Positions 1 through 11,422 of a stretch of 64,000 nt of DNA are shown piece after piece. Below the pieces are notes generated by a model. That model saw only the letters and a program-made list of their open reading frames with translations. It was not told where the DNA came from and did not search any database. Positions within the stretch are counted from its first letter, which is position 1; each line of letters opens with the position of its first letter. The stretch comes from Azolla caroliniana (Eukaryota > Polypodiophyta), in contig JBHGNT010000010.1 in NCBI GenBank assembly GCA_043228905.1, positions 7,564,001-7,628,000 of the forward strand, read 5' to 3'. Both the position numbers and the translations under genes were made by a program.

Positions 1-632
1 CTACTTCCAAAACACTGGCGACACATTCCAACACTAGTGTGGAAATCCAAAAGTTTGACAAAAAGAACTTTGCCTTGTGGAAGGAAATGATGCAAGATGT
101 GCTGATAAATCGACGACAAATAAAAGCCATACGACATAGTGCTCGACATGCTTCAATGTCAACCAAGGAGTGGAGATCCATGAACGAAATTGCCAAATCC
201 ACTATTAGAATGCACTTGGCTGAAAGCGTTTATTGTAGCCTGGCAAAGGAGACATTTGCATTCTCTTTGTGGGAGAACCTTTAGGCTGTGTTTGAGAAAA
301 AGTCCTCATTGAAGCTCATACGGATTTGATACCTATTCAACATGAAGATGAGAGAGATGGATTCGGCGACCTCCCACATCAACACCTTCAACCGGGTGTT
401 GTCTGAGCTCTCCTCCCAAGGGATTAACTTCGAAGAAGCTGTTAAAGCCCTTGCCCACCTTTCATGCTTGATGGCAAGTTGGGAGGTATTCTGCCCGACA
501 TTCCCCAACAACTATCCAACTCAATTTGGATGAAACAATCAGACAAGTTCTCATTGAGGATATTCGGAAATCGATGGGCCTCACCATCGATATCCGATGG
601 TGAGGCCCGCCACTCGACCGAGCCAGCCGGGA
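1..632 (+). pseudogene. Ty1/copia gag fragment
   Basis: Degraded gag of a copia retrotransposon. The first block (39-284) carries the KFDKKNFALWKEMM start typical of copia gag N-termini and a TIRMHLAESVY segment. The second block (342-480) reads HINTFNRVLSELSSQGI followed by ALAHLSCLMASWE, the conserved end of the UBN2 gag domain. The blocks are separated by stops and a frameshift, and a third frame continues to about 600. The closest relative in this window is the gag of copia F (56842-57252, minus), which shares the same order of motifs. No LTR, primer site or protease is attached. The right edge fades into a gypsy fragment at about 650. It is a dead remnant whose left end lies outside the window. 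Confidence 0.75.
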
Positions 633-649
633 GAGTCGCCCAAAGCATT

Positions 650-799
650 AGGATGTGTAGCTTCCTTTAACATAATCCGTAGCCCCGAGCATCCAATTGT
701 CCTCGAATTGCCATGGTTTGAGCTACATAACCCAAGAATCGATTCGAGGAGGTGAGAAATTGGGTGCCCTTGAACGGAAAACATAGTTACTAAGGATCG
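650..799 (+). pseudogene. Ty3/gypsy protease-to-RT linker fragment (element G1, part 1)
   Basis: Encodes FNIIRSPEHPIVLELPW plus FELHNPRID, the region just after the retropepsin in chromodomain gypsy elements. The same stretch is present in the inverted element G2 near 60,650-60,770 (FNIIRSPDHPIVLGLPWFEL). Similarity to G2 continues to base 799, where the copia A1 LTR begins, so A1 inserted into G1 here. G1 resumes at about 7146 (15 bp), then at 11680 after copia B. About 330 bp of G1 between this point and 7146 are missing compared with G2, so a deletion removed both that stretch and the 3' end of A1. Frame is broken by stops. Confidence 0.7.
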
Positions 800-1331
800 T
801 GTTGGGAATTCAGTCCCTCCGGATGGGATCTGGATACCGGATCGAATGGATCCGGAAGGTATCTAGATGGATCCGGTATGAACATATTTGTAAATATGTT
901 TCTGATGTGCCTGTCATGGAAATATTTGTAAATATTTGGAAATATTTGTAAATAGTCCTAAAGTCATATACGTATAAATATGACTTAGGGCAATCACTTT
1001 GTGTAGGAGAGTTGTTGGTTGTTGTCATTATTATTGTATAGAGTGTAGAGAGATAGAGAGAGAGATACAGAAAGTATTTTTTGTTATAACCGTTGGTTGG
1101 CGAAGGTATAGAGCTCGAGGTTGTTGCCTCTAAGTCTCTCATTGTAACCTTTTTCTTCTCATAGTGACAGTTGGAGTTTGTGGGCTCCCGTGGTTTTTTC
1201 CCTATTAGGGTTTTCCACGTAAACATCTAGTGTTGTCTCATACTGTGTAAGTGCATTAATTGTATTACTATTTTTTGCTTTCTTCCATTAAGTGATTGAG
1301 ACTTGGTTGTGGTCGAGCACTATTCCGCACA
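800..1331 (+). repeat. 5' LTR of copia A1
   Basis: Begins TGTTGGGAATTC and ends CCGCACA, the TG...CA pattern of LTRs, and is followed after 3 bp by a tRNA-iMet-type primer site. It includes a TATA-like stretch near 973-985, a GA-rich leader and the block TTCCACGTAAACATC that recurs in inverse orientation in the A-family LTRs at 21146, 27070, 41678 and 49804. Unlike those copies it lacks the CCGGGT minisatellite. Confidence 0.8.
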
Positions 1332-1334
1332 AAC

Positions 1335-1346
1335 TGGTATCGGAGC
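1335..1346 (+). promoter_or_regulatory. Primer-binding site of copia A1
   Basis: TGGTATCGGAGC lies 3 bp after the LTR end. It matches the usual copia primer site TGGTATCAGAGC (complement of the tRNA-iMet 3' end) except for one A-to-G change. Confidence 0.8.
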
Positions 1347-1369
1347 AAAGGTTCTAAAACTTGAAGAAA

Positions 1370-2400
1370 ATGGAAGAGTCATTCGGAAGCATGTTCAAGC
1401 TCACCGACTCCAACTACCCAGTGTGGAAGTCAAAGATGAAGGACATGCTCATGGTCAAAGATCTCTGGTTGCCGGTATAGTTCGGGGATAAGAAACCGGA
1501 CAAGATCGATGTCATGACGTGGGAGGTGATGCACATGAAGACGACGACTTACATCCGGTGCTTCATCGACATGAGCCTGTACAACAACTTTAATGAAGAA
1601 AGCAAGGCTCATGTGCTCTGGGAGAAAATCAGCACCATGCTGGAGAGTAAAAACGCTGTAAATTGGGTTTTGGTATTCCGGAAGTTAGTGAGACTCCGGT
1701 ACCAAGACGGATCCAGCATGGCGGAGCACATGAATGGATTCCAAGGGCTCATAAATCAAACAACCTCACTTGAAGTACCTCTAGTCAATGAGGTACTTGC
1801 GTTGCTCCTACTCGGTTCCCTCTTGAATAGTTGGGAGACGCTAGTTGTCACTTTGGGCAACACCGGGCCGGAAGGAAAACAATTGTCCTAGTAAGGGTAA
1901 AATCAAGCTTGTTGGATGAAGAAGCTCGACGGAAGGACCGGGAGTCCAAAACCGATCCGAAGGCCTTGGTTATGGAAGACGACCATAACCGGGGAAGAGG
2001 CCGGAATTGGAGTCCCTCGAACTGGAACAAATTGGGGACGAGGTCGAAGTCAAGGGGGAGGCCCACTTGCTTTTATTGTGGAAAGCCAGGTTCCAGAAGA
2101 ATTGTCGACACTTCAGGAAGGAGAAAGGAACTGACAGTGCCGAATCGAAGAAGGGTTCGGACCGGAGTTTGGATCGGAAAGGAACGTTGGCGATCGCGAC
2201 AAGTGAAGAAGAACTGATGCTAATCACTGAGGAGAGTCAGCTGCATCTTGTTAGCGATGAAACGACCTGGGTGGTCGACTTCGGAGCGTCGTTCCATCTG
2301 ACTCCCGACTGGAAGTGCTTCTCATCATACAAAGCCGGAAATCACGGGTCTTTTCGCAAGGGAAATGAAGGTGCATGCCGAATTGTTGACATAGGAGACG
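1370..2400 (+). pseudogene. gag and protease of copia A1
   Basis: Starts at an ATG 24 bp after the primer site (MEESFGSMFKLTDSNYPVW). The gag domain follows the family order to LLLLGSLLNSWETLVV at about 1830, then a basic stretch and a Zn-knuckle start (CFYCGK, about 2068) that is destroyed by a frameshift; the neighbouring frame keeps NCRHFRK. The aspartic protease active site reads DFGAS (about 2277) where DSGAS is expected, so the catalytic loop is altered. There are TAG stops at about 1477 and 1889. The reading frame is cut at 2401 by element S1 and resumes at 3961 as VWLTTSTGCKLLLK. The intact equivalent is on the minus strand at 40550-41659. Confidence 0.8.
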
Positions 2401-2401
2401 T

Positions 2402-3960
2402 TGTCGTGATGTTTCTAACACATAATGTGAAACCACCCTCGAATAGAAGTAAAATAGTAGTTCAAATAAACTAGTATTGTGAAGTCAACTTTATTGGTAG
2501 AAAAATTACTTTTTCATTTTCCAAAGATAATTCATTATAAATAAACGGTCAAAGGATTGAACCTTACAATAAACAATGATGAATATTAAATTAGAGGCGG
2601 GTTTCAAAAGTAGACAAAAGTAGAGAAAAAGATGGAGAGAAAAAAAAACACGCGTGGATATGAGGAGCACAGTCGAGAAAAAAGCTCATAATTTCTTCGT
2701 CAGATGTCCAAATTAGAAAAGAAAAGATGCATAAGAAAGCTTTCCAAGATTATCTTGCATGTGAAATTTGGGGCTAGAAAACAGAAATAGTGAGGAAAAG
2801 AAAAGTCGACTCATATAGACAAGCTTTTTTTTAAGGGGAAAAAGGCAAGCAATCCTAAACCTATAAATAAGAGCCTATTCTAGTGAAGAAGGGGGGGAGG
2901 GAGAAGGAACACGGAAGCTCTACTCGATTGGAAAGTGGAAGAAGAAGGATCAACAACATCGAGAGACATCATCAACAAAGAAACTCCTTCTATACTCCAC
3001 TCTCTTCTTTCCTCCACCTCTCTTCCCCCATTCATTTATAAACAATCCTTCATATTCGCATCCAACCCATTGTAACATGATTCTTATATTATAAAAGAAT
3101 CTATTATATTGATATAAACTAATGTTTTCTTTCGTCTACTTGTCTTATGTGTAAATCTTGATTGTGCTTATTTGTTATCGTCATTTGTGCTTATTTTGTT
3201 TGTGTGTCTTGTGACAAGGGAGCATTTCGGGCTTGCCCATGCACCTCTCCTTTCACAAAGGCATTCAAACCTACATGTCTTACATGTTATCGTCGTTTGT
3301 GCTTATTTTCTTGTGTGTCTTGTGACAAGGGAGCGTTTCAGGCTTGTCCATGCACCTCTCCTTTCACAAAGGCATTCAAACTTACGTGTCTTGCGTGTTA
3401 GTGTAAAACTTGCTTGTGTGTTCGTGCAACTTGTGGCAAGGGAGTGTTCGGGCTTGCCCATGCACCTCTCCTTTTACAAAGGAGTTCGAAATTGTTTCTC
3501 CCATGTGTAAACCTTGCTTGTGTGTTCGTGCGACTTGTGGCAAGGGAGCGTTCGGGCTTGGCCATGCACCTCTCCTTTCACAAAGGCATTGAAATTGTGT
3601 CTCCTGTGTATAAACCTTGCTTGTGTGTTTGTGTGTTTTGTAACAAGAGAGCGTTCGGGCTTTGCCCATGCACCTCTCTTTTCACAAAGGCATTCGAAAC
3701 TCTGTCTCTCGTGTGTGTAAGTAAGCCTTTTCCTTGTGTGTCAGTGTGTAAGCCTTCCTCATGTGCCTTCGTTCGCCTTGTGACTAGGGTTTGATTCAGG
3801 CTTGCTCATGCACCTCTCCTTTTCACAAACACGTTTGAATACTCGTGCCTTGTTTGTATAAGAATTCCTTGTGTTGTGCGTGTAAGCCCTATTTCCTTCC
3901 CGTCCATAATCCCGATGGTTCCGCCTCACGATCCGCACATAGTGACGGATTTTCACGACA
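2402..3960 (+). mobile_element. Element S1: solo LTR (or TIR element) inserted in copia A1
   Basis: Begins TGTCGTGA and ends TCACGACA, and is flanked by a perfect 4-bp duplication ACGT (2398-2401 and 3961-3964). Removing it restores the A1 protease frame (GDV then VWLTT). The last 60 bp (GGTTCCGCCTC...ATCCGCAC...CACGACA) are shared with S2 (15074-15883) and S3 (24900-25943, inverted). A TATA-like stretch (CCTATAAATAAG, about 2860) is followed by a pyrimidine-rich stretch, which suits an LTR promoter. It contains no coding frame. The long terminal inverted repeat and 4-bp duplication leave open that it is a DNA element. Confidence 0.75.
3160..3850 (+). repeat. Degenerate tandem repeat of about 105 bp inside S1
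   Basis: Six diverged units share the core CATGCACCTCTCCTTTCACA, with cores starting at about 3238, 3349, 3459, 3563, 3667 and 3807. Each is preceded by a GTGACAAGGGAGCGTT-like block and a GCTTGTGTGT-like block. Short cysteine-rich open frames across it are by-products of the repeat and not genes. S2 and S3 lack this array. Confidence 0.85.
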
Positions 3961-5240
3961 ACGTGTGGTTGACGACGTCAACCGGGTGCAAGTTGCTACT
4001 GAAGGATGTCCGACACGTTCCAGAGGTTCGGTTGAACCTGATATTAGCCGGTATGCTAGATGATGAAGGCTACAGGGGTAGCATCCGGAATGGAGTCATG
4101 AAGTTCTTCAAAGGAAGCCTGATCGTGTCTCAAGCCACACTGTACCTGATGCATGCCCGGGTTTGCCAAGAGGAAATGAACGTGGCATCCGAAAATGCCG
4201 GTGAGCTATGGCACAAGATGTTGTGTCACATGAGCCAGAAAGGGATGAGAAGACTTGCCGAAGATAACCTCATTCCGGAGGTGAAAGACATACATCTTGA
4301 GAAGTGCACCGACTGCTTGGCCGACGAGCAGAACAAAACTTCTTTCCGGTCTAGACCACCGTTGAGACGGAATGCACCACTAGAACTTGTGCATACTGAT
4401 GTATGCCAAGTGGACACGAAGTCACATGCCGGATCGTAGTACTTCGTGACGTTCATACACGACCACAACCGGAAGCTATGGATCTCACTACTGAAGATGA
4501 AGGACCAGGTGTTATCCGTCTTCAAGGAATTGCACGAGAGAGTGGAAAGGGAAACCGGACGGAAGCTGAAGGCAGTTCGAGCGGACAACAGAAGAGAATA
4601 CCAGGGGCAGTTCAAGGAGTATTGCTAGTAGAAGGGAATCCGACTCGAATTCACCGTGCTGAAGACACCGGAGCTGAATGGATTGGCCGAAAGAATGAAC
4701 CACATGCCGGATCGTAGTACTTCGTGACATTCATACACGACCACAATCTGAAGTTGTGGGTCTCACTGCTGAAGATGAAGGACCTGGTGTTATCCGTCTT
4801 TAAGGAATTCCACACGAGAGTGGAAAGGGAAACCGGCCGGAAGCTAAAGGCGGTTCGAGCCGACAACAGAGGAGAATACGAGGGGCAGTTCGAGGAGTAT
4901 TGCCGGTAGAAGGGAATCCAACTCGAATTCACCGTGCCGAAGACACCAGAGTTGAACGGATTGACCAAAAGAATGAACCAGACTGTGATGGAGAGTGTCC
5001 GGAGTATGCTGGCACATGCCAAGTTGCCCAAGACGTTTTGGTCTAAGGCATTGATGATGGCGACCTATGTGATAAACGGATCACCTTCAGCACCCTTGGA
5101 AGGAGACTCACCGCAGAAAGTATGGACCGGTAAAGACGTGTCTTACCGGCATCTGAAGGTGTTCGATTGTCTCGCTTACGTGCATGTTGCAAAGAACAAG
5201 AGAGAGAAATTGGATCTGAAGTCCCGCCCATGCATATTCC
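3961..5240 (+). pseudogene. integrase of copia A1
   Basis: Resumes after S1 with the GAG-pre-integrase region: ELWHKMLCHMSQKGM with its histidines and EKCTDCLADEQ with its cysteine pair (4205-4335). This is followed by the core D at LELVHTDVC (about 4383-4407), the second D at RADNR, and the glutamate region LEFTVPKTPELNGL (4920-4960). A 278-bp tandem duplication (4423-4978) repeats the D-to-E part. After it the second copy continues with MLAHAKLPKTFWSKALM and GKDVSYRHLKVFDCLAYVHV, normal integrase C-terminal text. Stops at 4437, 4626, 4716 and 4906 kill the frame. Confidence 0.8.
4423..4978 (+). repeat. 278-bp tandem duplication in A1 integrase
   Basis: The block beginning CACATGCCGGATCGTAGTAC occurs at 4423 and again at 4701, and both copies run to GAATGAAC. 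The copies differ at many positions (for example GGATCTCACTAC versus GGGTCTCACTGC), so the duplication is old. It duplicates the integrase core from the first D to just past the E. Confidence 0.9.
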
Positions 5241-7144
5241 TTGGATACGACGATGATGAGTTCGGCTACTGGGTGTACAAGAAGGTCTTCTGGAGTCGAG
5301 ACATAGTCTTCATGGAAGATAGGACAATATCTGAATGGGAGTCAGAGAAGAAGATAGCGAACTCCAGGTCGATGGATAGAGATGCAAGGACCCATCCGGC
5401 CGGAAGCCGGACACTCGAAGAACCGACCGAATTAGGACAAGTAACCGAACAGATCGAAGAAGAAGAATCGGGCACCGAAACCGGACAGGACCCCAAATCA
5501 GATTCAGATGAGGAACAAACGGAGTAACCGGTGGTCGAAAATCAAGGACAACGATATCCTCTTAGAGAGAGAAGCCCCCCCCGAAGATTTCCGGATGGAG
5601 AGCATGTGCTGCTGACCGATGAGGGGGAGCCGGAAAGTTTCGAAGAAGCAAAGAAAGACACCCACACCCACAAGTGGTTAAGTGCCATGTAGGATGAGAT
5701 AGATTCCCTGCATGAGAACCACACATATGAATTGACAGAGTTGCTAAAAGGAAAGAGAGCGCTCCGAAACAAGTGGGTGTACAAGCTGAAACCAGGAGAC
5801 GTTGGAAATCCACCAAGGTACAAAGCCCGGATCGTGGTGAAGGGGTTTCAATAGAAGAAAGGAGTGGATTTCAACGAGTTCTTTGCCCCAGTAGTGAAGA
5901 TGACATCCATCCGGATGGTGTTGAGCATAACGGCAAGCATGGACCTCGAGGTAGAGCAACTAGACGTCAAGACGGCGTTCCTACATGGCGACCTGGAAGA
6001 AGAGATCTACATGCAACAATTGGAAGGATTCGTCAAGAAAGGGAAGGTGCACCTTGTGTGTTGGTTGAAGAAGAGCCTATACGGATGGAAGCAAGCTCCC
6101 CGACAATGGTACCGGAAGTTCGACTCCTTCATGACCGATCAAGGACACCACAAGACGCACGCCGACCATTGCGTATTTGTGAAGAAGTTCGACGAAGGAG
6201 ACTTCTTGATACTCTTGTATGTGGATGACATGCTGATTGTCAGACAGGACCATACGAAGATCTGAGTGTTGAAGAAGGCCATGCGCATATCATTCTGGAT
6301 GAAGGATATGGGTCCGACAAAGAAAATCCTAGGGATGCACATTGTTTGGGATCGGAAAAAGAAATTGTTGTGGCTGTCACAAGTAAAATACATGAAAAAG
6401 GTGCTCTAGTGATTCGACATGGAAAGTGCGAAACCGGTTGGCTCAACACTGCCGACAAATTGCAAGCTAAGCAAAGAACAATGTCTGAAATTGAAAACCG
6501 AGAAGGCCAAGATGTCAAAAGTTCCTTATGCCTCGACGGTTGGAAGCCTGATGTATGCGATGGTATGTATCAGGCCGAATAGAGGATAGGAGTCGGTGTG
6601 GTTAGCCGATATATGAGCAATCCCGGTAGAGAGCATTGGGCTGCTGCAAAGTGGATACTTCAGTATCTAAGAGGCACCTCGAGTGTGTGTCTTCATTTCA
6701 GTTTGGGTAACCCCACATTGGAAGGTTGTACTGACTCAGACATGTCGGCTGATGTGGATACTAGCCGATCCACGTCCGCGTACATAATGACTTATGCAGG
6801 GGGAGCTGTTTCGTGGCAGTCGAGGCTACAGAAGGTCGTGACTCTATCGACCAAGGAAGCCGAATATATGGTCACAGTGGACACCGGCAAGGAAATCATA
6901 TGGATGAAGGACTTCATCGGAGAGCTAGGGATCCAACACAAGGAATTCCGGCTCTATTACGACAATCAAAGTGCCATCCACCTCGCGAAGAACGCGGCGT
7001 ACCACTCCAGGACAAAGCACATCCAACGTAGATACCACTGGCTCCAGGAGAGAGTAGAAGATCAAGACTTCGCGTTGTTGAAGATCCACATGGAGGAGAA
7101 CGGGTTGGACATGCTGACCAAGGTGCTGTCAACCGACAACCTAA
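5241..7144 (+). pseudogene. reverse transcriptase and RNase H of copia A1
   Basis: Acidic linker (5380-5530), then RT. KVFWSRDIVFMED marks the integrase end. LRNKWVYKLKPGD-like, LDVKTAFLHGDLEEEIYM and LLYVDDMLI (about 6214-6240) are the RT core with the catalytic YVDD intact. RNase H follows in another frame (6598-7140): DSDMSADVDTSRSTSAY, STKEAEYM, YDNQSAIHLAKN and HIQRRYHWLQERV are typical copia RNase H blocks. Stops at about 5526, 5690, 5852 and 6263 and at least two frameshifts are present. The C-terminus stops near DNLNP, short of the GLVRHPIPE end seen in A2. Confidence 0.85.
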
Positions 7145-7165
7145 ACCCCCTGTCCCATTGACCTA

Positions 7166-7229
7166 TGTTGAGAATCGAACACAACTTCCGCAATGAAATG
7201 GTTTCACACTAGCCAAAGGACATACTAGC
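7166..7229 (+). repeat. Truncated 5' LTR of copia B
   Basis: The first 64 bp match the 3' LTR at 11423 up to GGACATACTAG, with few differences. After that the sequence switches to gag coding text (LASCVHDHM), so a deletion joined U3 to gag. Confidence 0.85.
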
Positions 7230-8125
7230 CTTGCATCATGTGTCCATGATCACATGGTCGACTATATTTGAGAGGCGAAAATGTCGAAAGAATCTTGGGG
7301 CAATCTCACGAAGCTTTTTGCGGCCGATATGGTTGCACGAAAGCTCCAACTCTGACATGAGTTGAATAACATGTAACAGAAGGACATGTCAATCACCAGC
7401 TATACCTTGACGATCAAGGAGCTATGTGATGCCCTCGGGTCAAAAAATGTCATCAATGATGATGACGAAATGGTGCAAATATGCCTTAGTGGCTTGGCAC
7501 CTCGATTCAGCACAATGAGATCGGTCATTCTCGCAAGGGAGAGCCCTCCTTCCTTTTTCGACCTTCAATCTACACTACTGGTGGAGGAAAATAATGCCCG
7601 AAAAAGGAGCAATGCACTAGATGGTCAGATGCTCTTCTCCTAGTCAGATCATAGAAGAGGATTTGACCGAGGGCGATAGGGTGAGCTGACCCGAGAACGC
7701 AACTCCCACCAATGGCAAGACGATAGGAACAATCCCAGGGAGTTCACCAGAAGGGGGAGCCATCTTACCGGACCGAGCCATCTCAACGACCCGATCAAAT
7801 GGGGGTAATGTGGGAAGCTCAACCACTATGAAGTGGAGTGCCGAAAGAAGCAACAAGAGTCGGCTTCGACCAGTCGACAACTCACAAACTATGCCACGAA
7901 TTCCGATTATGATGATCATGGAGGGGTGTTCGCAATGAGGCATAAAGCACATTTGATGTCGGCACAGGGCCCGACAAACACCTCCTCCTCAGACGATGTA
8001 TGGTTTGTAGACTCAGGAGCATCCAATCACATGACATCCCATGAAGATTGGTTCCGAGAGTTGAGAAAGCCCTATCGACCCGGCTATGTCCAAACTGGAG
8101 ATGACACAACCCACTAGATTCGGCA
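7230..8125 (+). pseudogene. gag and protease of copia B
   Basis: Gag text parallels copia C: LASCVHDHMVDYI, ESWGNLTKLFAAD, then 7386-7640 with TIKELCDALGSKNV, EMVQICLSGLAPRF and PPSFFDLQSTLLVEEN. A Zn-knuckle relic CGKLNHYEVEC (about 7808-7840) has lost its first cysteine region to a stop. Protease: VWFVDSGASNHMTSHEDW (about 8000-8050) with the DSGA active site intact. Several TAG/TAA/TGA stops interrupt it. Confidence 0.8.
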
Positions 8126-9230
8126 TATCGGAAATGTCCCATTTGGGAACGATGGCAAACAAACCTACGTAAAGAACATACTACATGTCCCAACCATCAC
8201 GAAAAATCTGGTGTTAGTTGGCCAAATTGTCGAACAAGGCATGCAAGTACGATTCAATAATGAAGGGTGCTTTATTGAGAAAGAAGGTCGATTAGTTGCT
8301 CACGGTCGAAGAGAAGACCGAATGTTCATCCTTGAATCGAATGAGGTGAAGTCATCCATGTTTGCCAAAGGCCTCAAAGTCGAAATTGACTTGAAACTAT
8401 GGCACAAATGAATTGGCCACATCCATCTCCAAAAGCTTAAAGGAATGCAAGCGAAAGGAGTCGTAATTGGACTCCCGAGATTTACTGAAAAGGAGATAGT
8501 AGGTGTATGTGAAGCTTGTCAATTCGGCAAACAACATCGAGAACCATTCCCGAAAGAGAGGAATGTGAGCAAAGGGATCCTGGATGTAGTACATTCAGAT
8601 GTGTGGTGACCAACCCAGACGACAACATTTGGTGGTTGCCGATATTATGTCACGTTCATCGACAACTTCTCGAGGCATTTTTGGATCTATCCCATGAGGT
8701 AGAAAGTGAAGTGTTTGGACACTTCCAAAGGTTTAAAAACGAAGTTAAAAAAGCCACAAGTCGGCATGTTCGATGCCTTCAATCGGATGGAGGAAAGGAG
8801 TATTTCTCGGACAATTTAACAACATATCTCCAAAAGGAAGGAATTCAACGAGAATTCTCATGTTGACACACACCTCAGCAAAATGGAGTAGCCAAATGGA
8901 AGAAATGTCATATAGTAGAGGTGGCAAGAGTAATGATGAACGAGAAGAACCGGCCGAAATCATATTGGGTAGAAGCGGCTAACACAACCGTCTACCTCAT
9001 GAATAAGTGTACAACCTTTGGGGTACACGACATAAACTCTCATGAGAAGTTTTTCAGAAAGAAGCCAGATCTATTACATATTCGGATATTCGGCTCGATC
9101 GCCTACGTGCATATTCCCAACGAGAAGCGACAAAAGCTCGACCCAAAGTTGGAGAAATGTATCCTCATAGGGTACTCACTTGAACAAAAGAGGTACAAAT
9201 GTTACAACCCATCTACCTGAAAAGTTCGAG
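8126..9230 (+). pseudogene. integrase of copia B
   Basis: LVLVGQIVEQGMQVRF and GCFIEKEGRLVAHGRR (8205-8310) lead into the zinc-binding LWHK...IGHIHL and CEACQFGKQHR (8400-8540). The first catalytic D lies in VVHSDVW (about 8590-8605), the second in QSDGGKEYFSD (about 8780-8810), and the glutamate region is shifted by frame changes near 8860. The C-terminal text SYWVEAANTTVYLMNKCTT, FGSIAYVHIPNEKRQKLD and CILIGYSLEQKRYKCYN is clear (8955-9215). Confidence 0.8.
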
Positions 9231-11220
9231 TGAGTCAAGATGTCGTCTTCGACGAATCGACATCCTGGTACGAACCAGAGACAACACCGACTTTGACCCC
9301 AATAGAACCGAAATTGGCCGAACAAGAACTAGAGAACGAAGATCGACTCAGGCACATGTTTGAAGAAAGGCTAAGTGGACCACAAGAGCCCCCAAATGAC
9401 CAAAGCACATCTCGGCCAAGTTCGAAGCTAGACAAAGGAAAGGCCAAAATGTCGGAATACGAAGATCCGATCGACAATGAGTCAACTCACTATCTTTATA
9501 GTGAGTTCAAGGGCCTGAATATCCCAATCATCCAGAGAAATTGAGTCAAGAAAGACATAGCCCCAGCAAACGAGAAGCTCCTCACTCCACCCGAGAGAAA
9601 AACCCGGTCAGCCGATTCAGCTACAATGAGTATATGGCATATCATTATGCCTTTATTATGAAGGTGGCGAATGTTCGAGAACTGGAAACATTTTCAGAGG
9701 TAGCCAAGGATCCACGATGGATTGAAGCCATGAACGACGAAATGCAGGCTCTACGCAAAAATGAGACATGGGATCTCGTCCCCCATTCTCCACATAAGAA
9801 AGCGATCGGCTACAGGTGGATATATAAAGTAAAATATAATGCCAACGTCTTGGAAAATCTCTTCAAGGATAGACTCGTAGTTAAGGGATATGCCCAGACA
9901 CATGGAGTTGATTACGAGGAAACCTTTGCCCCGGCGGCAAAAATGATGATTGTTCGGACAATTGTTTCCCTTGCAATTGCAAAAAGGGTGGCATCTCCAC
10001 CAAATGGACGTGAAGAACGCCTTTCTACAAGGCGAACTAGAAGAGGAGTTGTTCATGATTCAACCACCCGGTTTCGAATCAACCTGAAACATCCGACAAT
10101 TGTCTGCCGACTCAAGAAGCCATTATATGGACTCAAGCAAGCACTGCATGGTTGGCATTTGAATCTCACCCAATATCTTCCCCAAATGGGCTTCCAAATA
10201 TCGAAATCGGGCAACTCCCTATACATTCGAAATGAGTTGGACAACCTAATTGTCATCATCTTGTACGTGGATTATCTGGTCATCAGAGGAAAGGATCTCG
10301 CCAACATTAATAAGGTCAAAACGATCGTATCCAGCAGATTCGAAATGAAAGACATCTCGGTATAGAAGTAATTCAGACACCAGTCGACATATTGATCTCT
10401 CAACGACACTACATTCTCAACTTACTCGACAAGTATACGGACTAAGTGCAAACCTGTGCCAACCCCTCTTGATCGAAATCTCAAGCTTGCTACTGATTCG
10501 GGAACAAGATTGTGAGCCAACTCAGTATTGTCAACTGATCGACAACTTAATCTATCTAACCATTACCCGATCTGACCTCAGCTATTCGGTCGGTCTACTT
10601 AGCCAATTTATGTAGAAACCTCGGAACATACATCTTGATTGTCCTAAGAGAGTACTCAAGTACGTTCGTGGGACAATGGAGTACGACATCATGTATAAGG
10701 TCAACATGATCATTAGGCTCGAAGGGTACACAGATGCAGACTGGGCCGACTATAAGGCCGATCGACGATCAACTTCAGGATTCACCTTCTCTCTCGGTAG
10801 CGGTGTGATCTCCTAGAGCAGTAAGAAGCAGTTGGCAGTCACACTATTGAGCACAAAGGCCGAATACAGGGGTGCGATAGTCGCCGCACGCGAGGCTGTC
10901 TGACTAAAGTGCATATTCAAGGATCTGGGCGTTCCCATCAAGGGTTTGATTCTCCTATACTACGACAACATGAGCAATATCTACCTCGCTCGGAACCCTG
11001 TGTTCCACATGCGGACTAAGCATATCGAAGTGCACTATCACTTCATCCGAGAGCATGTTCAAGTTGGAGATGTCGATTTACAACACATTAACATCACTCT
11101 TCAGGTGATCGACAACTTCACAAAAGCCCTGGGTATCGACAAGCTGCAGCAGTTCGCGATGAACCTTGGTCTCTCGATCATCGACCAACCACGCTTGTGG
11201 GGGAGCACTGAAAAACAATA
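9231..11220 (+). pseudogene. reverse transcriptase and RNase H of copia B
   Basis: VRVSQDVVFDE marks the integrase end and is followed by an acidic linker. RT (9600-10360) keeps IGYRWIYKVKYN, VKGYAQTHGVDYEETFAP and LYGLKQAL. Between about 10000 and 10080 two compensating frameshifts hide the usual [19 protein letters not shown] text, which is present in the next frame. The catalytic box reads YVDY in place of YVDD. RNase H blocks (YTDADWADYKADRRSTSGF, YYDNMSNIYLARNP, RTKHIEVHYHFIREHV) run from 10725 to 11090 over several stops. Confidence 0.8.
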
Positions 11221-11422
11221 GTGGCCGTTAATGCCGAACAACAATATCCCTTTGTCCGATGACCAAAGGAGTCGAAGTACGATGATAATTGAGTCGAACA
11301 AGGAGCATTGAGTCAAAGCCGTGCCGACTGACCTTTCGAAAGACGACTCAACTAAATCGAAGATTTTCAAAGATCGAATTGAACCAACTTTTTGGCATTA
11401 GGAAGTTGTGTTCGAAGGGGCG

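Larger units (their letters stand above)
800..7144 (+). mobile_element. Ty1/copia element A1 (3'-truncated)
   Basis: Copia retrotransposon with a 5' LTR (800-1331), primer-binding site, gag, protease, integrase, reverse transcriptase and RNase H in copia order, probably Tork-like (Tnt1-type VFMEDKT/GYSDDEFGYR integrase end). It lacks its 3' LTR: the RNase H frame ends at about 7140, shortly before the C-terminus seen in A2, and is followed directly by gypsy G1 sequence. It is interrupted by element S1 (2402-3960) and carries a 278-bp tandem duplication in the integrase. Several stops and frameshifts make it dead. Its closest relative here is the minus-strand element A2 (27070-42374). Confidence 0.85.

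Noticed and set aside
810-1226. 138-residue minus-strand frame in the A1 LTR
   Set aside because: Antisense to an LTR, low complexity, no homology to the pol or gag of any element here.
3162-3794. Cysteine-rich small proteins
   Set aside because: Products of the S1 tandem repeat read in several frames, with no consistent start or domain.
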